A program made the translations under genes and the position numbers. Below, one piece after another: positions 6,335 to 13,427 of a DNA stretch of 13,471 nucleotides. Source of the stretch: an uncultured Christensenellaceae bacterium (GTDB lineage Bacteria > Bacillota > Clostridia > Christensenellales > Borkfalkiaceae); contig CAJUNJ010000026.1 of the NCBI GenBank assembly GCA_910587825.1, forward strand, positions 1 to 13,471, given 5' to 3'. Every line of letters begins with the position of its first letter. Position 1 is the first letter of the stretch. Below the pieces are notes generated by a model. That model was not told the DNA's origin and made no database searches. It saw only the letters and a list, made by a program, of their open reading frames with translations.

Positions 6335-7657
6335 TTCTTCGCAATAGGTCTGCAACGGCGTCCACACTTGCGCCAACGCCCTTACGCTGGGCATAACGTA
6401 TATTGTACCTTTGTTTAAATTGTCGTTTATAACCGAGTTAAGCCCGCCGAGTTCGTCCGCAAGGTCGCTTCTCGCGGGGGAAATGCCCAGCAGTTCCGAC
6501 CTGAGCTTAATCATCTTATACGACGTGGCAAAGTTGACGAAAGCAAGCGCGGCGTTGGGCGATTTGGTATACGAACTTACCGCATAACCGTTTACCCCGC
6601 CCATTACCGTCATATCCTTAAAGCCTTGGCTTTCGTCTTCGAGGTCGCCGCTTACGGGCAATTTGGGTACGTTTTTCATTACTACGTTTTCCCTTGCATA
6701 CTCTTCGGTGTACCCCGCGTTTACCATTTCCTTTATAAACATAGTGTACACGTCGGGCGTAGTCATCGTTGCAAAATACGCGCCCTGCGCCATACGCGAA
6801 TACGAGTTTTTTGTAATGGTGTCTTCGGTACATTCGAGATTCATAACCGAAGCGAGCTGACGGATTATCTTTGCCCCCTTAAACCCGTCGTTTTTTGAAA
6901 ATCCGACGTCCGAAGTATCCTTTCCGTCCTCTCCGCCGAAGACGTATCCTCCGTACGAAAAGAAATAGCCCGATGCAAAATATCCGTCGTTGAGCGACTT
7001 CATATAACCGTATTTGCTTCCTCCGCTCTCCGTCCTTATCTGCTTGGAATAGCGGTACATCGCCGACCAGTTTTCTATAATGTCGGGAACGCCGTTTTTA
7101 TCGTCGTCCCATTCGTTTTCCCAATCGGCAGGCAACAAATCTTTACGGTAATAGAGCAACGGCTGTTGAATATTTACAGGCACGCCGCAGTAAAAGTTTT
7201 GGTTTTCTATGGTTACCTTATATGCGTCCCACGCCCTTTCGTCTATGTATTCGTAGCAGTCGAGTTCTTCTACGGGCAAAGGCAGGATATGTTTGCGCGT
7301 TCCGTCGACGTATTTCATCAACGCGTCGTTTGCCTGATACAGGACGTCCGGTCCGTATCCGTAAGGGCCGCCCGTTTCAAGATCGGTGTATTGGTCCATA
7401 TTCGCGTCCACGGCTTTGATTCCGTATTCCGCGTATTCGGCGTTGAAAGAGTCCAATAGCTCTTTAAGATAGCCCTGTTCTTTCGCCGTATCGTTTTCGA
7501 GAATACGCAAAGTTACGCCGCGCTCCAATTCGCCCGTAAACTTTTCGCTCCCCTCCGCGGCGGCGCCCGAAGCGATTATGCCGAGTATTCCCATAACTAC
7601 TATCAGCGCAAGAATCAACGCGATATGGGAAATTAAGGCGGGCAACGTTTTTTTCAT
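6308..7657 (-). CDS. malE: Maltodextrin-binding protein MalE, probably frameshifted near its end
   Basis: This is an extracytoplasmic solute-binding protein for maltodextrins, 449 residues as it stands. A basic start and one hydrophobic segment (about 7-31) lead to AAAEG. There is no lipobox cysteine, so it is either cut by signal peptidase I or stays anchored by that segment. Family features include YQANDALMKY, the GVPVNIQQPLLYYRKDL segment near 160-175, AALAFVNFATS, and VWTPLQTYCEE near the end. A DDDKNGVPDIIE stretch near 185-196 resembles a calcium-binding loop. After TYCEE the frame ends abruptly in FIRNGRSA. The neighbouring frame continues as a plausible last helix and stops 10 bases before malF, so a one-base shift is likely. 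GGGAGGT precedes the ATG. Confidence 0.88.
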   Translation of the reverse strand: MKKTLPALISHIALILALIVVMGILGIIASGAAAEGSEKFTGELERGVTLRILENDTAKEQGYLKELLDSFNAEYAEYGIKAVDANMDQYTDLETGGPYGYGPDVLYQANDALMKYVDGTRKHILPLPVEELDCYEYIDERAWDAYKVTIENQNFYCGVPVNIQQPLLYYRKDLLPADWENEWDDDKNGVPDIIENWSAMYRYSKQIRTESGGSKYGYMKSLNDGYFASGYFFSYGGYVFGGEDGKDTSDVGFSKNDGFKGAKIIRQLASVMNLECTEDTITKNSYSRMAQGAYFATMTTPDVYTMFIKEMVNAGYTEEYARENVVMKNVPKLPVSGDLEDESQGFKDMTVMGGVNGYAVSSYTKSPNAALAFVNFATSYKMIKLRSELLGISPARSDLADELGGLNSVINDNLNKGTIYVMPSVRALAQVWTPLQTYCEEFIRNGRSA

Positions 7658-7674
7658 CTTTACCTCCCTTTTGC

Positions 7675-9273
7675 TTATATTCCTTCTACGGCAAAACCGC
7701 CGTCGTCATAAACTGTCAGGTTATACTTTCCGCGGCTTACCGTAAGCCTACCGCAACCGGCGCTTATAACCGCCCGTGCGGCGGCAAAATCCGGCGTGCG
7801 TTTTAAGGCGGTCAACCGCTTTATAAGCGACTTCACCTCGTTATCTTTGTTTTCAAGCGACCAGTCGAACGTTCTGCGGCAATCGGGGTCGTACCCGCCC
7901 TCCATAGCGTTTTCGGTACCGTAATATATGCAAGGCACCCCCGTGAAAAAATAGGTAAGCGCAAGCGCGCTCATAAGCTTTTTCTTATCGCCGTTTACAC
8001 GGGTGAGAAACCTGTGGGTATCGTGCGAGTCGAGCAAGTTAAGCATCATTTTATTGACCGCATCCGTATTGCGCATAAGAATTTCGTTAAGCTTACAGGC
8101 GAACTCTTCGACGCCGAACTGTCCGAAAGCATAAAAATCCAGACAGGCTTTCGTAAAGGCATAGTTCATAATAGAGTCGAACTGATCTCCGCGGAGATAA
8201 ACGTTGGCGTCGTGCCAGTTTTCGCCTATCAAAACGCAATCCGGCTTTATTGCCTTTACCGCCGTCCTGAACTGCCGCCAGAACGTATGCGACACTTCGT
8301 CCGACACGTCCAGCCGCCAGCCGTCTATGTCGTACTCTTTTATCCAATAGGTCGCAATACCGATAAGATATTGACAGACTTCGGGGTTGGAAGTGTTGAA
8401 CTTGGGCATATACTTGCAGGAAGCAAAACACTCGTATTCGAGGGGATTATCGTTTGTAATTACAAACCAGTCGTAATAAGCAGATTTTCTGCCCTTTTGC
8501 AAAACGTCCTTAAATTCTTTCAAATTTTCGCTGCAATGGTTAAACACCGCATCCAGCACGACTTTTATACCCATAGAATGGGCTTTTTCTACAAGTTCCT
8601 TCAAATCGGCTTTACTGCCGAAATTTTCGTCTATCTCGTAATAATCGCTTATGTCGTACTTATGGTTAGACACGGAACGAAATACGGGAGTAAGGTACAG
8701 GGCGTTTATCCCCAGCCCGTTCAGATATCCCAATTTTCGGGTTATGCCCTTTATATCCCCGCCCGCAAAACTTTTGGGGTCGGGGATATCCCCCCATTTG
8801 AGATTGATGTACGATTTGTCTTTGCTTGCGCCGCCCATATTGAATCTTTCGACGAAAATCTGATAAAACGTCGCCGTATCCATCCAGCCGACGGGTTCTA
8901 TTATATCGCATTTATTTATGTAAGCATACTGAAAACAGTTATAATAACTCAGTTCGAAATCGAATTTTTCGGTCAACCCGTCCTCCGAGTAAAAATACAC
9001 GTTTTCGCCGCAGGTAATTTCAAACACGTACACCAGCCGCAAATCATTCAGCTTTAATACGGCGGAGTAATAAGCAAACAATCTGTCTTCGCAAATCCTT
9101 TGCATTTGCGCGGTTTTGCGGACCGTCGCATAAGTATATTTGCCCCCGTAAACGACGTTTATACGGTCGGGATTATCGGACTTTGAAATTCTCAATCTCA
9201 GACAGACGGTGTCCTGACCAAGCGCAAAGCAGAATTTGGATTCGGGATAATGAAGTAAGGCATTTTCATCCAT
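7675..9273 (-). CDS. Intracellular GH13 amylase (neopullulanase / maltogenic amylase type)
   Basis: This 532-residue glycoside hydrolase family 13 enzyme has no signal peptide, so it acts in the cytoplasm on imported maltodextrins. An N-terminal beta domain of about 125 residues (CBM34-like) precedes the barrel (from about 130). Catalytic regions are region I DAVFNH (241-246), region II GWRLDVSDE with nucleophile D322, region III GENWHD with acid/base E351, and region IV LLDSHDTHR with D418. Region V MPKFN (289-293) is close to the MPKLN signature of subfamily GH13_20 (neopullulanase, cyclomaltodextrinase, maltogenic amylase). The C-terminal domain is short. It is the first gene of the operon, 17 bases before malE. 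AAAGGTG lies upstream of the ATG. Exact product preference among the GH13_20 activities cannot be told. Confidence 0.93.
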   Translation of the reverse strand: MDENALLHYPESKFCFALGQDTVCLRLRISKSDNPDRINVVYGGKYTYATVRKTAQMQRICEDRLFAYYSAVLKLNDLRLVYVFEITCGENVYFYSEDGLTEKFDFELSYYNCFQYAYINKCDIIEPVGWMDTATFYQIFVERFNMGGASKDKSYINLKWGDIPDPKSFAGGDIKGITRKLGYLNGLGINALYLTPVFRSVSNHKYDISDYYEIDENFGSKADLKELVEKAHSMGIKVVLDAVFNHCSENLKEFKDVLQKGRKSAYYDWFVITNDNPLEYECFASCKYMPKFNTSNPEVCQYLIGIATYWIKEYDIDGWRLDVSDEVSHTFWRQFRTAVKAIKPDCVLIGENWHDANVYLRGDQFDSIMNYAFTKACLDFYAFGQFGVEEFACKLNEILMRNTDAVNKMMLNLLDSHDTHRFLTRVNGDKKKLMSALALTYFFTGVPCIYYGTENAMEGGYDPDCRRTFDWSLENKDNEVKSLIKRLTALKRTPDFAAARAVISAGCGRLTVSRGKYNLTVYDDGGFAVEGI

Positions 9274-9287
9274 AACGACACCTTTAA

Positions 9288-9316
9288 TTGACTTTTTATT
9301 TTTCTATTGTTATAAT
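9288..9316 (+). promoter_or_regulatory. Promoter of the LacI-family gene
   Basis: TTGACT (9288-9293), 17 bases, and a perfect TATAAT (9311-9316). The start point is predicted at 9322-9324, that is at the ATG itself, so the mRNA should have little or no leader. The divergent operon promoter must lie in the same short region, but I cannot place it with confidence. Confidence 0.75.
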
Positions 9317-9323
9317 TACGGAT

Positions 9324-10109
9324 ATGGGAAAAAGAATAACTATACACGATATTGCCAGAGAAGCGGGCGTATCCGCCGCAACGGTATCTTACGTGATAAA
9401 CAATACGCAAGGGCAAACGATAAGCGAAGAGACTAAAAACAAGATTTGGCACGTAATAAATATGTTTAACTATAAACCCAACGTGTTCGCCAAAAACCTG
9501 CGTTCTTCCACCTCTAAATTAGTGGCTGTCTGCACCCGTACGGGCGGCTATGCGGAAAAGGCGGAATTTGTAAACGTTCTCGAAGGGCTTTCCGCGTCGT
9601 TACGCAAAAATTTCGGGCTTATTTTTTGTCCCCCGCCCTTCGGAAATATTTCCAACGCCGACGCTATAATCGCGTATAACGTATCGAAAGAGACCTTTTA
9701 CGAAATAGGTAATTACAACTACATACCGCTTATCGCCGTAAACTGTCTTGTGGAAGACAAACTTTTTTTCCAGATTACCGTAGACTATTCAAAACTGAGG
9801 CGGAAAGCCGACGGGTATTTTAAAAACGGGTATACCTTTGTCTGCCTGGAACCCGCCGACTCCGCACTCAAAAACGAAATACTTAAAACGTTTGAACACG
9901 TCGTGTTTATAGGAAGCGGCGTAGGGCTTCAAAACGTAAAAGCCGAAAACATACTTACGTCAAACGGTTTTATTGCCGACTTTTTATCACAACGCAGCGC
10001 CGACGTTTTATACGAAGATTTGTATACCCCGCTTTGCAAACAGACCGCGGACTGCATAAACAAAGCGCTCAGCCACGAACAATTCGACGTTCACTCCTAT
10101 AAAATTTAA
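9324..10109 (+). CDS. LacI-family transcription regulator, short form
   Basis: This 261-residue regulator diverges from the amylase-maltodextrin operon and is presumably its sugar-responsive controller. The DNA-binding domain is canonical: ITIHDIAREAGVSAATVSYV (5-24), IS.ETK (33-38), and the hinge helix region PNVFAKNLR (52-60). The sensor domain is only about 200 residues instead of about 275. It keeps ITVDYSKLRRKADGYF (151-166), matching the usual domain-crossover segment, but lacks much of the normal C-terminal lobe. I start at 9324, where the protein begins MGKRITIHDI. The upstream TTG at 9288 lies inside the -35 element and is ruled out. There is no real ribosome site, in line with leaderless translation. 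A terminator follows directly. Confidence 0.88.
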   Translation: MGKRITIHDIAREAGVSAATVSYVINNTQGQTISEETKNKIWHVINMFNYKPNVFAKNLRSSTSKLVAVCTRTGGYAEKAEFVNVLEGLSASLRKNFGLIFCPPPFGNISNADAIIAYNVSKETFYEIGNYNYIPLIAVNCLVEDKLFFQITVDYSKLRRKADGYFKNGYTFVCLEPADSALKNEILKTFEHVVFIGSGVGLQNVKAENILTSNGFIADFLSQRSADVLYEDLYTPLCKQTADCINKALSHEQFDVHSYKI

Positions 10110-10112
10110 TTT

Positions 10113-10144
10113 AAACGGGCGTCCGCAGGAACGCCCGTTTTTTT
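10113..10144 (+). terminator. Terminator of the LacI-family gene
   Basis: A perfect 10-bp stem AAACGGGCGT (10113-10122) / ACGCCCGTTT (10131-10140) with an 8-base loop runs into seven T (10138-10144). It starts 3 bases after the stop codon. Confidence 0.88.
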
Positions 10145-10288
10145 ACGGGCTTTTTTTTATTACGCGCCTTTTACCGCGTAAAAATCTGATTTTCCCGTCG
10201 CAATAGTGAACAAATAATCTGCCGAAAATCCGCGGCAACACGCATTGACGTTAGAACATCCGATGTAAATATCCAACGTTTTATAATT

Positions 10289-11785
10289 TTAGTTATGCGC
10301 TGTTATTGTAATCATCTTTGCATAACTGTCGAAAGTAATATCGTAATTTCCCGCGGTTTTTACCTTGATATTGTTGTTGCCGTTGCCGACCGCTTCAAAC
10401 GCCGCTCCGCCGTCGTAAAGATAGGTATAGTTGTAACTTCCGAGCCCGTTGTAGCTCTCCGTTCCCCATTCGCCGCGTTCGGTAGAACCCGCCTTGAACG
10501 CCTGTATTATTATCTCCGAGTCGGCTTTAAGCGCAACGTTTTTAATTTCGTAAATGCCCGAGCCGGCGGTAGTTTCCGTCAATTTGAATTTTTCATTGAA
10601 GCAATATCCCGACCAATTATCAACGCCTTCCGCAAACGTTCCGTCAATATAGTAATCTGTCGCAGCGGGAACCTTAGACGCGTCGAAAGCAACCGACATA
10701 ACGTTTGTCGCCTCGGTATAGGTAAACTTATAGCTGCCAGCCGCTTTGGCTACCATATTGTAAGAAGCGGTTTGGTCTAAATATGCCTTGCTTGCCTCGT
10801 CAAGAATGTCAGCACGTAAGTAAATATTGCCTGTTCCGACTTGGCTTCCTACCGTAAACAATGTGGTAAACGTAAATTCTTCTTTCTCTTTAAGGTATAC
10901 TTCGAGAGTGTACACGCCGTCGGAGCCGTTCATCTTGGTCGCAGCATTGTACATATCCTTCCAATTAGTGATACCCGCGCCCTTTATGTAATAGTCTACC
11001 ACTTTTTCGGCGGTCTCGATTACGTCGCCGTTGCGAACCCAGCTTATTTTATCCAACGGGTTTATGTTGAAAGCTTCTTTCTTTGCCTCGGTATATTCGG
11101 GGTGAGTGCTTTCATAAGTATCGTCGTCGGGGTGGGTTGTCAGCGTAAAGGTATAATTGCCCGCATATTCGACCTTTATGTCGTTTCTGTAAGCCGAGTT
11201 GTCGCCTATCGTAGCCGAACCGCTGAACGCCACCGTGCCGTTGTCAAGTTTTGTGGTTGCAAGGTAACCCGCTCCGCGTTGGTTGTGCCAGCTTTCGTTA
11301 ATTGCAAACTGGAACTTGTCGCCGACCTGTAAGTCTAGCGTAAACTTATATTCGTTCTTGCCGGCGGTTTTGGTCATTCTCGTAGTAGAATCGAACACCT
11401 TACCCCAGTTACTCTTTAAAAGTATAGGGCTTGTGCCGCTGCCGACTATATAATATTCTCTCGTATCTTCGCTCTGATTTACCGAAACCCACTGCGCGAA
11501 TGCCGACTTGTTTTCGGTAATCGGTTCGTCAAACTTGAAAAGATGCGCAAAGTTGGGCGTAGCGTACCAGTCGACAAAATTATAATCTGTTTTCGTGGGA
11601 GTCCATTTTGTTGCCATTTCACCCTCTTTTACCTTTTGCGTGTCAAGAATTGTCGTACCGTCGTAAAAGGTAACGGTGTATTCTTCCGTTTTGGTGTCGT
11701 TGCAAGCCGCAAGCATAGCGACCGAAGTTACGCAAACTGCCGAAGCTATTACAAGTCCGATCCATTTTGTAGCCTTTTTCATCAT
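10289..11785 (-). CDS. Surface lipoprotein with InlB-type repeat and three carbohydrate-binding-like repeats
   Basis: The 498-residue precursor has a basic start, a hydrophobic stretch, and lipobox MLAAC with Cys28 as the lipid-anchored first mature residue. Next comes one InlB/Listeria-Bacteroides-type repeat (about 36-99: YTVTFYDG, then VKEG, then FVDWY, then FAQW). Three repeats of roughly 100-120 residues follow, opening YYIVGSG (111), YYIKGAG (265) and YYIDGTF (378). Each closes with an AG-x-Y-x-F/I-T strand (208, 349 and 478). This plan resembles SusE/SusF-like or CBM26-type starch-binding modules, which present aromatic residues to glucan helices. The likely job is to hold starch or maltodextrin at the cell surface for the neighbouring importer. 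No catalytic domain is seen. ATG codons at 11785 and 11782 are both possible after AGAGGT. The second has better spacing. Confidence 0.8.
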   Translation of the reverse strand: MMKKATKWIGLVIASAVCVTSVAMLAACNDTKTEEYTVTFYDGTTILDTQKVKEGEMATKWTPTKTDYNFVDWYATPNFAHLFKFDEPITENKSAFAQWVSVNQSEDTREYYIVGSGTSPILLKSNWGKVFDSTTRMTKTAGKNEYKFTLDLQVGDKFQFAINESWHNQRGAGYLATTKLDNGTVAFSGSATIGDNSAYRNDIKVEYAGNYTFTLTTHPDDDTYESTHPEYTEAKKEAFNINPLDKISWVRNGDVIETAEKVVDYYIKGAGITNWKDMYNAATKMNGSDGVYTLEVYLKEKEEFTFTTLFTVGSQVGTGNIYLRADILDEASKAYLDQTASYNMVAKAAGSYKFTYTEATNVMSVAFDASKVPAATDYYIDGTFAEGVDNWSGYCFNEKFKLTETTAGSGIYEIKNVALKADSEIIIQAFKAGSTERGEWGTESYNGLGSYNYTYLYDGGAAFEAVGNGNNNIKVKTAGNYDITFDSYAKMITITAHN

Positions 11786-11818
11786 TTCTACCTCTATTTT
11801 CGTTTTTCGGTTTTGTGT

Positions 11819-11836
11819 TACTTAACCGATTAAGTA
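11819..11836. promoter_or_regulatory. LacI-type operator at the lipoprotein start point
   Basis: The 18-bp palindrome TACTTAACCGATTAAGTA has a central CG and mismatches only at the pair next to it, which is the shape of LacI/GalR-family operators. It covers the predicted start point (about 11831), so a bound repressor would block transcription. Binding by the regulator encoded at 9324-10109 is inferred. Confidence 0.65.
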
Positions 11837-11837
11837 G

Positions 11838-11866
11838 ATTATAATCGATAGTCAGTGTTTTGTCAA
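11838..11866 (-). promoter_or_regulatory. Consensus promoter of the lipoprotein gene
   Basis: On the minus strand a perfect TTGACA (11861-11866), 17 bases, and a perfect TATAAT (11838-11843). This is a fully consensus promoter, which fits a strongly expressed gene held down by a repressor. The leader would be about 45 bases. Confidence 0.85.
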
Positions 11867-12065
11867 TACCTTTTTTAAAAATTTTTTTGAAATAAACAAA
11901 AATTGTTTACTGTTCACAATACCTGCTGGCGTGTCGAAAATTAAGCATTGAAAGCACAATATATAGTTTTTTAAATCTATTTAAATAAAAATATAGTGTA
12001 TTTTTACCTCTTAAAAATTTTATTCCCCAATTACTCCCCAAATTATATTCAAATTTGCCGATGAT
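11867..12065. other. AT-rich gap without recognised genes
   Basis: About 200 very AT-rich bases lie between two promoter-bearing regions. I see no coding frame, tRNA or hairpin of note. CCCCAATTACTCCCCAAATT at about 12025-12044 contains two CCCCAA(A)TT repeats of unknown meaning. Confidence 0.4.
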
Positions 12066-12124
12066 GTTATGCAAAAAGACGGACTAAATCTTCCGTCTTT
12101 TTTTAGGTTTTGCACTTGCATAAC
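12066..12124. terminator. Hairpin with T run, nested in a second inverted repeat
   Basis: An 11-bp stem (AAAAAGACGGA, 12073-12083, with TCCGTCTTTTT, 12092-12102) has an 8-base loop and continues into more T, as in an intrinsic terminator for the plus strand. An outer 9-bp repeat GTTATGCAA (12066-12074) / TTGCATAAC (12116-12124) brackets it. No gene ends just upstream, so it may be left over from a lost gene or may insulate the NERD gene. The outer right arm overlaps the -35 of that gene. Confidence 0.6.
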
Positions 12125-12144
12125 TTTCGTAATTGTGATATAAT
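12116..12144 (+). promoter_or_regulatory. Promoter of the NERD-domain gene
   Basis: TTGCAT (12116-12121), 17 bases, and a perfect TATAAT (12139-12144). The start point near 12151 leaves a leader of about 22 bases with AGGAT (12163-12167) six bases before the ATG. Confidence 0.65.
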
Positions 12145-12173
12145 TTATTCACTTTTATAACTAGGATATTGCT

Positions 12174-12893
12174 ATGCTTTTTATAATTATTGGGATAATC
12201 TTAATAGTAGTTATCGGCGGCTTAGTTATTTGGCTAAAACTTCCGTCAACACGTGGCAATCTTGGAGAAAATGCTGTTGCTAAAATGTTAAGTCAATTCG
12301 ACGGAACTACATTTAATGACTATATTGTGGTAGACGAATTTAATAAATCTCACCAGATAGATCACATTTATGTGGGCAAACAAGGCGTGTTTGTCATTGA
12401 AACCAAAAATTATAGCGGAGATATTTACGGTGGCGCAGAGCAAAAAGAATGGACACAAGTTTTAGCCGGAGGAAACGTAAAAAATATATTTTACAATCCA
12501 ATAAAGCAAAATGCCACTCACGCATACCACATTAAAAGTTTATTGCCGAAATCAGTTTGGGTGAACTCCTGCGTTGTATTCGTTCAAGGGAATATTGCTC
12601 ATATTCATGCAGATAATGTTTTTACAATCCGCGGTTTGCAAAACCGAATCGCTACTTCCACAGATACGCTTTCAAATGCGGAGATTGAAAACATCGTAGG
12701 TGCTTTAACACGAAATAATGCAACCGATATTTCAAAGAGAGAACATATAAAATCTATTCACGAAACACAGCGACAGATTGCTCAGAATATTTGTCCAAGA
12801 TGCAATGCCCCGCTTGTTTTAAGAAAAGGAAAGTACGGAGATTTTTACGGTTGTAGTAATTACCCGAAATGTAAATTTACAAAAGATATTTAA
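12174..12893 (+). CDS. Membrane-anchored NERD-domain protein with topoisomerase-type zinc finger
   Basis: This 239-residue protein has an N-terminal membrane segment (1-21) and then a NERD (nuclease-related) domain at about 27-145: GNLGENAV with E32, HQIDHIYVG with D63, and VIETKNYSG with E76 and K78. These are the expected acidic and lysine positions of a PD-(D/E)xK nuclease fold. A basic linker follows. The C-terminus holds a Cys4 zinc finger of the bacterial topoisomerase I kind (C207, C210, C227, C233, with YGDFYGCSNYPKC). The parts suggest DNA binding or cutting at the inner membrane face, but the biological role of such proteins is not established. It has its own promoter and is bounded by a decayed insertion sequence. 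Its AT-rich composition differs from the maltodextrin genes and suggests acquired DNA. Confidence 0.85.
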   Translation: MLFIIIGIILIVVIGGLVIWLKLPSTRGNLGENAVAKMLSQFDGTTFNDYIVVDEFNKSHQIDHIYVGKQGVFVIETKNYSGDIYGGAEQKEWTQVLAGGNVKNIFYNPIKQNATHAYHIKSLLPKSVWVNSCVVFVQGNIAHIHADNVFTIRGLQNRIATSTDTLSNAEIENIVGALTRNNATDISKREHIKSIHETQRQIAQNICPRCNAPLVLRKGKYGDFYGCSNYPKCKFTKDI

Positions 12894-12930
12894 AATTAAC
12901 GGCTCACGTACCCCATCAGTTCCGCCACAC

Positions 12931-13266
12931 TTATGCCTCTGTCTGCGACGAAACGCGGTTGCGGTATACAAATTTTATATTGCCCCACTTTTGGTATATC
13001 ATTAGACTGCTCTTGCCTTTCAAATATCCCATAAATCCCGCAACGCTCATTTTGGGTGGTATGCTTACCAATATATGTATATGGTCTGGGCATATTTCTC
13101 CTTCTATCACTTCAATGCCATTCCATTGGCATAGCGTTCGCAAGATTTCTCGTATTTCTATTCGTTTCTCTTCAAAAAATACTTTTCGTCTGTACTTAGG
13201 TGCGAACACTATGTAATACTTGCAATTCCATTTCGTATGTGCTAAACTATTTGTGATGTTATTCAT
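12931..13266 (-). pseudogene. tnpA: IS200-type transposase TnpA, 3'-truncated
   Basis: The frame encodes 111 residues where IS200 transposases have about 130-155. The start is typical: KYYIVFAPKYRRKVF (17-31). The HUH nuclease motif is present in CPDHIHILV (H62 and H64), followed by PPKMSVAGFMGYLKGKS. After KFVYRNR (98-104) the homology stops and the frame ends in VSSQTEA. The missing part should carry the RGYYV..TVG segment and the late helix with the catalytic tyrosine, so the enzyme should be inactive. The ATG at 13266 follows GGAGG, which lies inside a strong hairpin that would hide it from ribosomes, as known for IS200. No in-frame continuation with the expected motif was found in the other frames. 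Confidence 0.8.
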
Positions 13267-13272
13267 AATGTC

Positions 13273-13330
13273 CTCCGATTGTGTTCTTGTTTGACTGGCG
13301 GGTCAACTTCTTTATTTTACACAATCGGAG
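13273..13330. promoter_or_regulatory. tnpA leader hairpin hiding the ribosome site; terminator on the plus strand
   Basis: A perfect 12-bp inverted repeat CTCCGATTGTGT (13273-13284) / ACACAATCGGAG (13319-13330) encloses a smaller TTGAC/GTCAA pair. In tnpA mRNA the stem includes the CGGAG of the ribosome site, which would repress translation. On the plus strand GTTTTTATTT follows, so the same structure can stop transcripts coming in from outside. Both functions are known for IS200. Confidence 0.75.
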
Positions 13331-13367
13331 TTTTTATTTCAATGCTCATCGGTAAACCTTTATTCTA

Positions 13368-13405
13368 CCCCGCGTCGTACCGCTGCGTAGCAGACTATCG
13401 CGGGG
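13368..13405. repeat. Hairpin CCCCGCG/CGCGGGG in the IS left end
   Basis: CCCCGCG (13368-13374) pairs with CGCGGGG (13399-13405). The inner CTGC-GTA-GCAG makes a second small stem. TTTTAG follows on the plus strand, so it could act as a further terminator shielding tnpA. Confidence 0.55.
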
Positions 13406-13427
13406 TTTTAGTTTACACAATAATAAT

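Noticed and set aside
8014..9057. A 347-codon open frame on the plus strand opposite the amylase gene
   Set aside because: It is antisense to a gene with all GH13 catalytic motifs, has no ribosome site or promoter, and its translation shows no recognisable domain. It is a shadow of the coding bias of the real gene.
9274..9323. A LacI-type operator or clear operon promoter in the LacI/amylase intergenic region
   Set aside because: I looked for a palindrome with central CG and for the 11819-11836 sequence and found neither. A TATAAC on the minus strand has no convincing -35 element.
10155..10185. TTACGCG/CGCGTAA hairpin as a terminator for the lipoprotein gene
   Set aside because: On the minus strand the stem is followed by A and not T, so it does not have terminator form. 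No good terminator for that gene was found in 10145-10288.
12174..12893. NERD protein as part of a defined anti-phage system
   Set aside because: No partner genes such as a helicase, ATPase or known defence effector are present in the window.
12896..13093. Second minus-strand frame overlapping tnpA
   Set aside because: It overlaps tnpA in another frame, has no ribosome site and no known domain. Only its last residues show the weak resemblance noted as a finding.
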